NCBI GenBank assembly: GCA_003022685.1
Contig: PXSV01000112.1
Span: 1-21,285, forward strand
Direction: 5' to 3'
DNA from: Halobacteriales archaeon SW_9_67_24
GTDB lineage: Archaea > Halobacteriota > Halobacteria > Halobacteriales > Halococcaceae
DNA length: 21,285 nt
Below are positions 8,055 through 15,707 of the stretch, piece by piece. The position numbers were made by a program, and so were the translations under genes. How positions within the stretch are numbered: the stretch's first letter is position 1; each line of letters starts with the position of its first letter. The notes under the pieces were generated by a model. The model was not told where the DNA came from, did no database searches, and worked only from the letters and a program-made list of their open reading frames with translations.

Positions 8055-8582
8055 ATGTCCGCAGACGACTCGTCGACCGACGACGCCGAGGACTCGTTCA
8101 CGAACCAGTCGAATGACTCGTTCACCGACACGCGGGCCTCCTCCGACGACGCGCTCGGCACCCTCCAGGAGTGGTACGAGGAGGCGTCGGCCCGCGAGGA
8201 CGGTCCCGACCTCGACGCGCTGTCGCCCCGCGAGCGCGGGGCCTTGAAACGCGCCAGGGCGATGGCGACGTTTCTCGACAGCGCGATCCCGATCCCGGTG
8301 ATCGGCTACCGCGTCGGGATCGACCCGATCGTCGGGCTCCTCCCGGTCTCGGGTGACGTCGTCGGTGCGGTGCTCTCCTCGCACGTCATCGTCGAGGCCG
8401 CCCGCGTCGGCGTTCCGCCGAAGACGATCACGAGGATGGCGGTGTACGTCGCTCTCGACGCGACCGTCGGGTCGATCCCGGTCGCCGGCGACCTCTTCGA
8501 TGCGGTCTGGAAGGCCAACCAGCGCAACGTCGCGCTGTTCGAATCCCACCTCGAGGATCGAGCCGAGGTCCCGATCGAGTAA
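8055..8582 (+). CDS. DUF4112 family membrane-associated protein
   Basis: A 175-aa protein. After a Ser/Asp-rich N-terminus (1-50) comes the DUF4112 core: AMATFLDSAIPIPVIGYRVG, then IDPIVGLLPVSGDVVGA and VPPKTITRMAVYVALDATVG, ending VAGDLFDAVWKANQRN. This repeats the pattern hydrophobic segment, GxDPIxGLxPxxGD, helix, DxxxGxxPxxGDxxD. The hydrophobic parts suggest membrane association. The function of the family is unknown. TAC/TATC-type AT-rich sequence near 8019-8029 may be its promoter. The next gene follows after 69 bp on the same strand. Confidence 0.88.
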   Translation: MSADDSSTDDAEDSFTNQSNDSFTDTRASSDDALGTLQEWYEEASAREDGPDLDALSPRERGALKRARAMATFLDSAIPIPVIGYRVGIDPIVGLLPVSGDVVGAVLSSHVIVEAARVGVPPKTITRMAVYVALDATVGSIPVAGDLFDAVWKANQRNVALFESHLEDRAEVPIE

Positions 8583-8651
8583 GCGGACGACCGATCACCG
8601 CGGCGTCGACACGTCCCGAACGTGTTTCGGTTCACGCGCCGAACGGGGGAC

Positions 8652-9269
8652 ATGGACGCTCACCTTCGGGCCGGGATCGCGATCTACAACGCCGGTCGCT
8701 TTCACGCCGCCCACGACGCGTGGGAGGACCGCTGGCTCGCGCTCGATGCAGGCGAGGACGAACGCTTTCTCCACGGACTGATCCAGTTCACCGCGGCGGT
8801 CCACCACGCCACCGGCCGCAACTGGGCGGGCGCACGTGGTCTCGCCGAAAGCGCCCGCGAGTACCTCGCCGACCTCCCAGGGGAGTACCGTGGCGTGAAC
8901 GTTAGCGGGGTACGGGCGTCTCTCGCGATCCTCCACGCCGACCCCGAGTCGATCGAGCGCGCGCCGCCGCTCGGCCTGACCTACGGGGGCCAGCGACTCG
9001 CTCTCGATGACCTCGATTTCGCCGCGAGCGCGATCGCTGCGGAGGTCCTCGCCGAGGAAGGCGAGTACGACCACGCGACCGTCGAGCGCGCCGTCGAGTA
9101 CGCCCGCGAGGACATCGCTGCCGGTCGTGAGACCAGCCCGTTCGTGACGCTGGTGCTGGATTTCGTTCGTGATCCCGAAAACCGGGGGATCGTCCACCAG
9201 CGCCTCACCGAACACACCGAACGCCGGGCCGCCCGTGATCGGGACGTCGACGGACTGTTCGAGCCGTAG
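8652..9269 (+). CDS. DUF309 family protein
   Basis: A 205-aa mostly helical protein. The DUF309 signature is clear at the N-terminus: AIYNAGRFHAAHDAWEDRW, then FLHGLIQFTAAVHHATGRNW. Conserved His, Glu and Asp residues suggest a metal or ligand site, but no reaction has been assigned to the family as far as I know. The C-terminal half (100-205) is a helical acidic region less typical of the core family. An in-frame GTG lies 30 nt upstream; I chose the ATG at 8652 because the domain starts directly after it. It is convergent with azf (23 bp between stops). Confidence 0.85.
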   Translation: MDAHLRAGIAIYNAGRFHAAHDAWEDRWLALDAGEDERFLHGLIQFTAAVHHATGRNWAGARGLAESAREYLADLPGEYRGVNVSGVRASLAILHADPESIERAPPLGLTYGGQRLALDDLDFAASAIAAEVLAEEGEYDHATVERAVEYAREDIAAGRETSPFVTLVLDFVRDPENRGIVHQRLTEHTERRAARDRDVDGLFEP

Positions 9270-9292
9270 CACTCGATCGGGCCGTTCGGGCC

Positions 9293-10048
9293 TCAGAACT
9301 CGACCGAGTTGTCCTGGGGGTCGTAGCCGAGAACGTCGCGGGCGCGCTCGATCGAGTAGTACTTGCGGTCGTTGTCGGAGATGCCGTAGACGATCTCGTA
9401 GTCGTACTCGGCTTCGAGACACCGCTCGAAGAGGTGCGCACAGTCCCGATAGGAGAGCCACATCGCCTGGCCGCGCTCGTACTCGACCGGTGGGTGCTCG
9501 GCGGTCAGGTTCCCGATCCGCACGCAGACCGCGCTCATGCCGGTCGCGTCGTGGTAGTACCGACAGAGCGTCTCGCCGGTGGCCTTGCTCACCCCGTAGA
9601 GGTTGCTCGGCCGGGGCAGCTCGGTGCCGTCGAGGCGGAACTCGTCGCCCGTCCGGTACAGATCCGGCACGCGCTCGTCGGTCTCGTACGCCCCGACGGC
9701 GTGGTTCGAGGAGGCGAACACGAACTTCTCGACGCCGGCGTCGGCGGCCGCCGCGAGGACCGTTCGAGTCCCGTCGATGTTGTCCGCGAGCACGCTGTCC
9801 CACGGCGCTTCCGGCCGGGGGTCGCCGGCGAGGTGGACGACGCGATCGACCCCCCGCATCGCGTTGCGCACGGCTTCCTCGTCGGTGACGTCGGCGACGA
9901 TGTACTCGTGGTCGGGCTCGCCGGTCGGCGGCTCGCGATCGATCAATCGCCAGTCGTAGGCCTCGCCGAGCCGGTTCAGGATCGCTTCGCCGACGCGCCC
10001 CGACGCACCGGTGAGCAACACGTTCGAGCCCCGTGGCCTCCCCGCCAT
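9293..10048 (-). CDS. azf: NAD-dependent glucose-6-phosphate dehydrogenase (archaeal Zwischenferment)
   Basis: A 251-aa extended short-chain dehydrogenase/reductase. It has the Rossmann glycine motif GASGRVG (14-20), D37 at the end of strand 2 (prefers NAD over NADP), catalytic S113/S114, Y151 and K155 in NLYGVSKATGE, and the family block YEIVYGISDNDRKYYSI near the C-terminus. The sequence, including HLAGDPRPEAPWDSV and AMWLSYRDCAHLFE, matches what I remember of H. volcanii Azf, which oxidises glucose 6-phosphate to 6-phosphogluconolactone in the haloarchaeal oxidative pentose phosphate pathway. Length is as expected. A TATA-like element (10075-10082) precedes the ATG by about 30 nt. If not Azf, it is a sugar-nucleotide epimerase relative. 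Confidence 0.88.
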   Translation of the reverse strand: MAGRPRGSNVLLTGASGRVGEAILNRLGEAYDWRLIDREPPTGEPDHEYIVADVTDEEAVRNAMRGVDRVVHLAGDPRPEAPWDSVLADNIDGTRTVLAAAADAGVEKFVFASSNHAVGAYETDERVPDLYRTGDEFRLDGTELPRPSNLYGVSKATGETLCRYYHDATGMSAVCVRIGNLTAEHPPVEYERGQAMWLSYRDCAHLFERCLEAEYDYEIVYGISDNDRKYYSIERARDVLGYDPQDNSVEF

Positions 10049-10074
10049 TCGGGCGGGAATCGGGAACCCGTCGG

Positions 10075-10082
10075 TAAGTAAC
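10075..10082 (-). promoter_or_regulatory. TATA-like element of azf
   Basis: GTTACTTA on the minus strand, 27-34 nt before the ATG. Confidence 0.5.
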
Positions 10083-10113
10083 GTGCGATTCGGTACGGCG
10101 GTTCATCGGGACG

Positions 10114-10176
10114 GTTGTGAGTCATTTCGATGTTTCGCCGACACGGGGTCGGCGAACACCGGTACGCAGTCACAAC
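10114..10176 (-). repeat. Intergenic repeat family R, copy C (inverted)
   Basis: A 63-bp copy in opposite orientation to copies A and B. It is bounded by GTTGTGAGTC (10114-10123) and CAGTCACAAC (10167-10176), imperfect terminal inverted repeats (8 of 10 match). The centre is a perfect hairpin CGCCGAC-ACGGG-GTCGGCG (10136-10154), the same sequence as copy A. It ends 9 bp after the aIF2-beta stop codon, the same distance as copy A from its gene. Confidence 0.72.
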
Positions 10177-10184
10177 AGTCCCTA

Positions 10185-10793
10185 TCAGGCGAGACGGGCG
10201 AACGCGAGCGTCCCGCTGATGTTCTCGATGTAGATGTCGACGACGTCGCCCTCCCCGGCCCCGGGGACGAAGATGGTGTACTTGCCCTTCTCGGCGACGC
10301 CGTCGCCCTTTCGTCCCGTGCCGGTGATCTTCACTTCGTACGTTCGGCCCTCCTCGACGTCGGGCTGCTGGCTGGTTCCCTGGGAGCCGGTGTTCTTCGC
10401 GACCGGACGGAAGGCTCCACACGCCTCACAGCGGAGCATCCGTGTCCGGCCCTCCATTTCGAGGCGAGTGTCCGGGAGCCCACACTCCGAACAGATGACG
10501 AACTCCTCGATGTAGCCGTCGATCGCGGTGTCGAAATCGCTGCCCGAGAAGGAGCCGTTGTATCGGGCGCGATCGCCGCTGAACTGCCCATTAGTACCGA
10601 GTTCGCGCTGGACGACTCGGTGGAGGTGTTCGGGATCGCGCGAGAGCGCGTCGGCGACTCGACCCAGATTGACGAACCGGGTGAACGCACCGTCCGTCTG
10701 GGCTTCGGCGTCGGGCACGTCGAGCCGGGAGTCGCCGGTTTCGAGGTCGGGAACCGAGTCCATCGCTCGGTCGAGACTGGCTTCGTAATCCAT
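10185..10793 (-). CDS. eif2b: Translation initiation factor aIF2 subunit beta with C-terminal TRAM domain
   Basis: A 202-aa protein. Residues 1-95 hold the aIF2-beta helical/alpha-beta core (VNLGRVADALSRDPEHLHRV, ELGTNGQFSGDRARYNG). A zinc ribbon follows with C101/C104 (ICSEC) and C122/C125 (RCEAC). Residues about 145-202 form a TRAM domain (GRTYEVKITGTGRKGDGVAE), an RNA-binding beta-barrel fused to this factor in haloarchaea. As part of the aIF2 heterotrimer it helps bring initiator tRNA to the ribosome. The frame is open far upstream, but CATATA (minus strand, 10818-10823) lies 25-30 nt before the ATG and fixes the start at MDYEASLD. Confidence 0.92.
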   Translation of the reverse strand: MDYEASLDRAMDSVPDLETGDSRLDVPDAEAQTDGAFTRFVNLGRVADALSRDPEHLHRVVQRELGTNGQFSGDRARYNGSFSGSDFDTAIDGYIEEFVICSECGLPDTRLEMEGRTRMLRCEACGAFRPVAKNTGSQGTSQQPDVEEGRTYEVKITGTGRKGDGVAEKGKYTIFVPGAGEGDVVDIYIENISGTLAFARLA

Positions 10794-10817
10794 GGCTGAT
10801 ACGAGGGTCTCGCTCCG

Positions 10818-10823
10818 TATATG
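10818..10823 (-). promoter_or_regulatory. TATA box of the aIF2-beta gene
   Basis: CATATA on the minus strand, 25-30 nt before the ATG; the start is therefore nearly leaderless. Confidence 0.6.
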
Positions 10824-10855
10824 AATTCCGTGAGAGACCGCGCCAGGGTCGCACA

Positions 10856-11045
10856 CACTTGTTCGGACAAGTGCGGCGGCGCGCGGGAGCGGCGGGCGGC
10901 GCGAACGCAGCGAGGGCCGCCGAACGAACGGAGAGCACCGTGGACCTCCGGCCCCACGAGCCGTGCGAGCGGGCTTCGCCCGGTGGATGAGCGGAGCGAC
11001 CCCAAGGAGCGGAGCGAATCGGCTGGGGAGGGCGTGGCCTGCGGC
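10856..11045. repeat. Hairpin- and repeat-rich non-coding stretch between aIF2-beta and mptD
   Basis: This GC-rich part of a 327-bp divergent intergenic region begins with a perfect stem-loop CACTTGT-TCGG-ACAAGTG (10856-10873). It then holds GGCGGC...CCGCC pairs around GAACGCAGCGAGGG, a hairpin CGGGC-TT-CGCCCG and two copies of GAGCGGAGCGA (10989-10999 and 11007-11017), then GGCTGGGGAGGGCGTGG. I recognise no gene. Similar GAGCGNAGCGAG sequence occurs in the spacers behind the tRNA genes. Confidence 0.55.
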
Positions 11046-11090
11046 TCTCGTTTGTATCGTGACTTGGCTTCGGCGGTTCGACCGACAGTG

Positions 11091-11096
11091 TATTTG
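11091..11096 (+). promoter_or_regulatory. TATA-like element of mptD
   Basis: TATTTG, 25-30 nt before the mptD ATG. Confidence 0.5.
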
Positions 11097-11120
11097 TCCG
11101 TGTGTCACGAACACCGCTCG

Positions 11121-11498
11121 ATGACCGATTCCGCGACGGACCCGACGCCCCCGACCGACGCCCAGACCGCCTGCTTCGAGGCGGGAATCAAGTTCGGCGC
11201 GCTGTATCACCAGTTCGCCGGCACGCCGGTCAGCCCGGCGAGTGCGGCGAGTTTGGAGCGCGCGATCGAGGACGCGATCGAAAACCAACCCCACTGCGAG
11301 TCGGTCGCGGTCACGGTCCTCGCCGAGGAACTCGACGCCGCCATCGAGCACGGCTACACCGAACTCACGGGCCGATTCATGGAAGTGGAACTCGCCGTGG
11401 AGTACGAGGGAAACCGAGTCACGGCACGGATAGCGATGGAGGATGGCTACCCGCGGATGCGCGTCGGGTCGGTCGAACGGGTCAACCAGGCCGAGTGA
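11121..11498 (+). CDS. mptD: Archaeal dihydroneopterin aldolase
   Basis: A 125-aa protein of the archaeal MptD (formerly DUF372) family. Typical blocks are ACFEAGIKFGALYHQFAGTP near the N-terminus and SLERAIEDAIENQP. MptD cleaves 7,8-dihydroneopterin to 6-hydroxymethyl-7,8-dihydropterin, a step towards the archaeal C1 carrier or folate. It is unrelated in sequence to bacterial FolB. The ATG at 11121 is set by the TATA-like TATTTG 25-30 nt upstream; the frame stays open further upstream only by chance in GC-rich repeats. It is convergent with the MazG-like gene, with 10 bp between stops. Confidence 0.88.
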   Translation: MTDSATDPTPPTDAQTACFEAGIKFGALYHQFAGTPVSPASAASLERAIEDAIENQPHCESVAVTVLAEELDAAIEHGYTELTGRFMEVELAVEYEGNRVTARIAMEDGYPRMRVGSVERVNQAE

Positions 11499-11508
11499 TT
11501 CCGCCGAG

Positions 11509-11814
11509 TCAGCCGTCGGACGAGGCGCTTCCCGTCTCGTCGATCCGTGCCTCGTACTTCGCAAGCGATTCGTCGAGGGCGTCACCGGCGTCGACATCGA
11601 GCGACTCGGCGACGGCGAGCAGCGAGAAGAGCGCGTCGCCGATCTCGTCGGTAGCGATGTCGAGATCGGACTGTGCCATTCCCCAGTCGGTCGATTTGGT
11701 CGCATCGGCCGCGATCTCGCCGACCTCGGCCGTCAGATCGAGGATCCGAAACGCCGGTTTGCTCTGTAGCTCGTACTCCGCGACGAACGCCGCGACGCGC
11801 TGTTGTTCGTCCAT
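11509..11814 (-). CDS. MazG-like nucleotide pyrophosphohydrolase
   Basis: A 101-aa all-alpha protein with the metal-binding motifs of MazG/dUTPase-type NTP pyrophosphatases: EVGE (E30, E33) in the first helix pair and DEIGDALF (E57, D60) in the second. These bind Mg ions to hydrolyse NTPs or dNTPs to the monophosphate and pyrophosphate. Single-domain members often act on non-canonical or dCTP-type nucleotides; the substrate here is unknown. The start is MDEQQRV, with TATA-like GTTAACT (11839-11845) 25-31 nt upstream; longer in-frame extensions would cover that promoter. Confidence 0.88.
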   Translation of the reverse strand: MDEQQRVAAFVAEYELQSKPAFRILDLTAEVGEIAADATKSTDWGMAQSDLDIATDEIGDALFSLLAVAESLDVDAGDALDESLAKYEARIDETGSASSDG

Positions 11815-11838
11815 CCGTGTCGCTCGCTCTCGGGTGGA

Positions 11839-11845
11839 AGTTAAC
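11839..11845 (-). promoter_or_regulatory. TATA-like element of the MazG-like gene
   Basis: GTTAACT on the minus strand, 25-31 nt before the ATG. Confidence 0.5.
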
Positions 11846-11935
11846 CGTTTCGACGACCACCAACCGAACAAAACGATGACGAAACCGCCTTCGAGAACGC
11901 CGGCACGACCGGATTTCACTTCCGCTTTCGGGCGC

Positions 11936-11947
11936 GGGTTTAAACCC
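11936..11947 (+). promoter_or_regulatory. Palindromic TATA element of the 11970 gene
   Basis: GGGTTTAAACCC, a perfect 12-bp palindrome with TTTAAA at 11939-11944, 26-31 nt before the ATG at 11970. This explains the leaderless start. Confidence 0.6.
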
Positions 11948-11969
11948 CGTGCGGTCGAACCACACGGCC

Positions 11970-12428
11970 ATGAGCCAGTCGAGTTTCGAGGACGACGACC
12001 TGTTCGGCGAGGCCGCCGACGAGATCCGCGACGACGTCGAGGCGGACCTCGCGGCGGCGCGCGAGGCGCTGCCCGAATCCGACGCGATCTGGACCGTCGA
12101 GGCCGACAACACCCTCGGGGTGCTCAACTCGCTCGGCCAGGCGCTCGACACCGGCGACGCGGCCGAGCGCCTCCGTGACGCCAAGAAGTGGTACGCGATG
12201 GGCGAACGCGCCGACGCCTTCGACGACGCCGACGACCTCGCGACGGAGATCGAGGACCTCGAAACCATACTAGAGGACGTCGGGACCGCCCACGAGCACG
12301 CGAACGAACTTTCGAGCACGGTCCCCGAACTCCGGGGTGCGCTCGACGACGCCGGCGAAGCCGCGGACGGCGCGGACGACGCCGATGCAACCGACGGCTC
12401 GGGGGAGACCGAGGAAGCCGCCGAGTGA
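11970..12428 (+). CDS. Conserved haloarchaeal acidic helical protein (DUF5790-like)
   Basis: A 152-aa very acidic protein, almost entirely helical in appearance, with blocks DDDLFGEAADEIRDDVEADL, VEADNTLGVLNSLGQALDTG and AKKWYAMGERADAF. I associate this pattern with the haloarchaea-specific DUF5790 family (from memory). The last 35 residues are Ala/Asp/Glu-rich low complexity. No function is known to me. The stop codon TGA abuts the stop of the convergent creatininase-type gene exactly (TGA|TCA at 12426-12431), so the 3' UTRs must overlap. Confidence 0.8.
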   Translation: MSQSSFEDDDLFGEAADEIRDDVEADLAAAREALPESDAIWTVEADNTLGVLNSLGQALDTGDAAERLRDAKKWYAMGERADAFDDADDLATEIEDLETILEDVGTAHEHANELSSTVPELRGALDDAGEAADGADDADATDGSGETEEAAE

Positions 12429-13175
12429 TCAGTTCCCTGCCGGTCGGCTCATATCACGGCTCTCGATAGCGTCGAGCAACGTCACGAGCGCCGCGGTCGC
12501 GTCCTCGATGAGTTCCTCGCCGCGCTCCGTGGTTCCCTCGCTTGGATCGCCGACCACGCCGCTGTCGGTGAACGCCGCCGCGTCGAACGCGAGGTTCGTC
12601 CCCGACATCCACTCGCCCCACGTCTCGCTCGCGCCTGCCTTCGCTTCCTCGATGCGATCCTCGCGAACGAGATCGGGTTCGATGGCTCGCAGGAGCGCGG
12701 TCTCGATCGGGCCACCGTGGCCCATCTCGGCGAGGCTCGCGACGGCCTCGAACCACGTGAACGGGACGGCGTAGGCCGCGTCGTGGCGGGTGATCGTCCC
12801 ACAGACCTCCCGGAGCGCGCCGACGTTGCCGCCGTGGCCGTTGACCAGCACGACCCGATCCCAGCCGTGGGCGGCGAGACTGGCGACGACCTCGCGGACG
12901 TACTCCCGAAACGTGTCGGGCGTGACCCAGAGCGTGCCGGCGAACTGCCGGTGCTCCTCGGCGATTCCGACCGGGATCGCGGGCGCGACCACCACCTCGC
13001 GGTCGTGAACGTCCTCGTAGCGCTCCGCGCCCGCCGCCGCGACCGCGCGCGCAGTGAGGCGGTCGGTGCCGAGCGGGGCGTGCGGGCCGTGCTGTTCGGT
13101 GCTGCCGACAGGGAGCACTGCGAGGTCGGTCTCGGCCGCGTCGGCGTCGGTCCACGTCGCCTCGGTGAGGTGCAT
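12429..13175 (-). CDS. Creatininase family amidohydrolase
   Basis: A 248-aa metal-dependent hydrolase of the creatininase superfamily. The metal-site motifs are LPVGSTEQHGPHAPLGTD (E27, H29, D38), VNGHGGN (H114) and GHGGPIETALL (E158). Besides creatinine amidohydrolase, the superfamily includes archaeal ArfB, the formamide hydrolase of riboflavin/F420 synthesis, and MftE-type peptidases. Haloarchaea make F420 and riboflavin, so an ArfB-like role is possible, but I cannot tell which from sequence. The TATA-like GTATAAGC (13198-13205) lies 23-30 nt before the ATG. Confidence 0.88.
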   Translation of the reverse strand: MHLTEATWTDADAAETDLAVLPVGSTEQHGPHAPLGTDRLTARAVAAAGAERYEDVHDREVVVAPAIPVGIAEEHRQFAGTLWVTPDTFREYVREVVASLAAHGWDRVVLVNGHGGNVGALREVCGTITRHDAAYAVPFTWFEAVASLAEMGHGGPIETALLRAIEPDLVREDRIEEAKAGASETWGEWMSGTNLAFDAAAFTDSGVVGDPSEGTTERGEELIEDATAALVTLLDAIESRDMSRPAGN

Positions 13176-13197
13176 ACCGGGACGAACGCTGCCGGGG

Positions 13198-13205
13198 GCT
13201 TATAC
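13198..13205 (-). promoter_or_regulatory. TATA-like element of the creatininase-type gene
   Basis: GTATAAGC on the minus strand, 23-30 nt before the ATG. Confidence 0.55.
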
Positions 13206-13346
13206 TGCCGGAGAGCTATCGTTCGAAATCGACCGTGATGCCCGTCGCCGTTCACCGGTTCGTCGTCATTGGCTGGCGAAGTCGGCTCTCGGACAGTACC
13301 GCAGGCACAACTCCTTTGCCGTCGCTGTGCGTCGATCCGTTGTATC

Positions 13347-13664
13347 ATGACTGACGACGACACCAGGGAACAGGGCGTCGAGTTCGGCGGGTTCGAGGAG
13401 ACGATGGCGGCGATGGACTATCCCGTCGAGACCGAGACCGTCGTGGAGGAACACGGTGACGCGGAGCTCGAACTCCCGAACGGGACGACGACGATCGGGG
13501 AGGTCCTCGACCCGCTCCAGGACGAGGATCAGGCCTATCAGGACGCCGACGAACTCAAAACGATGATCAAGAACATGGTCGGCGACGATGCGGTCGGCCG
13601 CGAGGGCTACTCCGATCGCGGGGCGCCGACGGAGACCGACGGCGACGACGAGGACTCGCTTTAG
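13347..13664 (+). CDS. Small conserved haloarchaeal acidic protein (DUF5789-like)
   Basis: A 105-aa acidic protein. The N-terminal block EQGVEFGGFEETMAAMDYPV and the C-terminal MVGDDAVGREGYSDRG match a haloarchaeal family that I remember as DUF5789; the number should be checked. The middle contains HGDAELELPNGTTTIGEVL. No function is known to me. The ATG at 13347 is preferred because the family starts there. Its TAG stop (13662-13664) overlaps the TAA stop of the convergent ABC gene (13661-13663). Confidence 0.78.
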   Translation: MTDDDTREQGVEFGGFEETMAAMDYPVETETVVEEHGDAELELPNGTTTIGEVLDPLQDEDQAYQDADELKTMIKNMVGDDAVGREGYSDRGAPTETDGDDEDSL

Positions 13665-15598
13665 TCGTCGCTGGCTTCCGCCTCGGTTCGTGCCTGGCGC
13701 TGGGACGCGCGCTCGATGAACTCCTGTGGCAGCTCGTCGATCTCGCCGGCCTGGACCGCCCAGAGGTTGGCGTACAGTCCGCCCTCCTCGATGAGGGCGT
13801 CGTGGGTGCCCCGCTCGCGCACCCGACCGTCCTCGAGGACCACGATCTGATCGGCGTCCTTGATGCTCGACAGCCGGTGGGCGATCGCGAACGTGGTGCG
13901 GTCGGCGGTCAGCCGATCGAGGCTGCGCTGGATCAGCATCTCGGTCTCGGTGTCCACATCGGAGGTCGCCTCGTCGAGCACGAGGATCTCGGGGTCCTTG
14001 AGGATCGCGCGCGCGATGGTGATGCGCTGGCGCTGGCCGCCCGAGAGTTTGACGCCGCGCTCGCCCGCCATCGTATCGTACCCGTCCGGGAGATTTTGAA
14101 TGAACTCGTGGGCCTCGGCGGCCTTGGCAGCCTCGATCATCTCCTCGTCGGTTGCGTCGAAGCTACCGTACGAGATGTTCTCTTTCACCGTGCCGTAGAA
14201 CAGATAGGAGTTCTGGCTGACGTAGCCGATCGACTTCCGAAGGCTCGACAGCGTCACGCCGTCGATGTCCCGGCCATCGATCCGGATCTCGCCCTCGTCG
14301 ACGTCGTACATCCGGAGAAAGAGCTTCAGAACGGTGGATTTCCCGGCACCCGTGGGACCGACGAGCGCCACCGTGTCGCCGCCCGGCACGTCGAAGGAGA
14401 TGTCCTCCACCGTGGAACCGCTCTCGCCACGCTCGCTCTCGTAGCCGAAGCTCACGTCGTCGTACTCGACGTGGCCCTCAGTGACGGCGAGATCCTCGGC
14501 GTTGGGGTCCTCTTCGAGCCGGCTCGGCTCGTCCATCAGCCCGAAGATGCGCTCGGCGGACGCGCGGGCGCGCTGGTACATGTTGATGATCTGGCCGAAC
14601 TGCGCCATCGGCCAGATGAATCGTTGGGTGTAGAGGATGAACGCGACGAACAGGCCGGCCGAGAGGTCCTGTGTGAAGAGCCAAAACGGTCCGTTGAGGA
14701 CCCAGAACCCGCCGACGATGAACGTGGCGACGAAGCCGATGCCCGCGATGACCCGAAGCGTCGGGAAGAACTTGATCCGGAGATCGATCGCGCCCCACTG
14801 GGCGTCGTAGTAACTCTGTGAGACGTCGTCGACGCGGTCGGACTCGTAGCCCTCGGTGTTGGTCGATTTGATGACCTGGATCCCGCCGAGGTTGTTCTCC
14901 AGGCGGGAGTTCATCTCGCCGACCGTCGAGCGGACTTCGGCGTATTTCGGCTGGATTTTCTTGACGAAGTAGTAGGTGAACAGGCCGATCAGCGGAACGG
15001 GCAACAGCGCGATGATGGCGAGCTGCCAGTTGGTGGCGAACATCACGACCGAGATGCCGACCACCATCGCCGCGAGCCGGAACACCGAGTTCATCCCGCC
15101 GTTCAGGAACTGCTCCAACCGGTTGACGTCGTTCGAGAGCACCGACATCATCTCGCCGGTCTGCTTGTCGGCGAAGAACTCCATGTTCAGGCGCTGCATC
15201 TTGTCGTAGGTGTCCGTCCGGACCTGGTGCTGGATGTTCTGGGAGAAGGCGTTCCACCCCCAGTTTCGTCCGTAGTGAAACCCCGCGCCGCCGAAGAAGG
15301 CAAACGCGATCAGCCCGGCGAGCAGCCAGAACTGGCCGTCCTGTGTCGTGGGCAGCCACGCCTGTGGGACGAACGCCAGTCCGAACGGCTGGTTCTGGCG
15401 GATGACCGAATCGATGGCGATCCCGAGCAGCAGCGGCGGCAGCAAGTCCAACATCCGCGCCACGAGGCTCGTCAGCGTGCCGACGGCAAACGAAAACGCA
15501 TTCTCGCGGCCGTACTCCGCAAACAACCGCCGCATCGCGTTCTCCGTCCTCTCTCGTTGATCTTCGAAGGGGTCGTCCTCCTCCGTAGCAATACCCAT
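13661..15598 (-). CDS. ABC exporter, fused permease and ATPase
   Basis: A 645-aa half-transporter of the type IV exporter (MsbA/LmrA-like) class, expected to work as a dimer in the membrane. Residues about 30-340 carry six transmembrane helices, with the coupling-type sequence EFFADKQTGEMMSVLSNDV. The ATPase domain has Walker A GPTGAGKST (414-422), the Q-loop near YVSQNSYLF, the signature LSGGQRQR (518-525), Walker B ILVLDE (538-543) and the switch H574. All catalytic residues are present. The substrate is unknown; lipids or drugs are common. MGIATEED is the preferred start because GTAAAAG (15624-15630 on the plus strand, CTTTTAC on the minus) lies 26-32 nt upstream, which rules out the 15-residue longer version. 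Confidence 0.92.
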   Translation of the reverse strand: MGIATEEDDPFEDQRERTENAMRRLFAEYGRENAFSFAVGTLTSLVARMLDLLPPLLLGIAIDSVIRQNQPFGLAFVPQAWLPTTQDGQFWLLAGLIAFAFFGGAGFHYGRNWGWNAFSQNIQHQVRTDTYDKMQRLNMEFFADKQTGEMMSVLSNDVNRLEQFLNGGMNSVFRLAAMVVGISVVMFATNWQLAIIALLPVPLIGLFTYYFVKKIQPKYAEVRSTVGEMNSRLENNLGGIQVIKSTNTEGYESDRVDDVSQSYYDAQWGAIDLRIKFFPTLRVIAGIGFVATFIVGGFWVLNGPFWLFTQDLSAGLFVAFILYTQRFIWPMAQFGQIINMYQRARASAERIFGLMDEPSRLEEDPNAEDLAVTEGHVEYDDVSFGYESERGESGSTVEDISFDVPGGDTVALVGPTGAGKSTVLKLFLRMYDVDEGEIRIDGRDIDGVTLSSLRKSIGYVSQNSYLFYGTVKENISYGSFDATDEEMIEAAKAAEAHEFIQNLPDGYDTMAGERGVKLSGGQRQRITIARAILKDPEILVLDEATSDVDTETEMLIQRSLDRLTADRTTFAIAHRLSSIKDADQIVVLEDGRVRERGTHDALIEEGGLYANLWAVQAGEIDELPQEFIERASQRQARTEAEASDD

Positions 15599-15623
15599 TA
15601 GTGTGTTACAAGCCGACACGTGC

Positions 15624-15630
15624 GTAAAAG
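15624..15630 (-). promoter_or_regulatory. TATA-like element of the ABC exporter gene
   Basis: CTTTTAC on the minus strand, 26-32 nt before the ATG at 15598. Confidence 0.5.
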
Positions 15631-15707
15631 CGTTCGTAACCATGAGAAAACGCCCCGTTGCTAACGCCTCGGGGATCGGTTCGTGACTGCCCCGGAGCCG
15701 CGTTCTA

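Noticed and set aside
8595..10106. 503-codon minus-strand frame spanning azf and DUF309 gene antisense
   Set aside because: It crosses two real genes in the wrong frame and is Arg/Pro-rich shadow sequence.
13802..14821. 339-codon plus-strand frame opposite the ABC exporter
   Set aside because: Antisense shadow of the conserved ATPase and permease domains.
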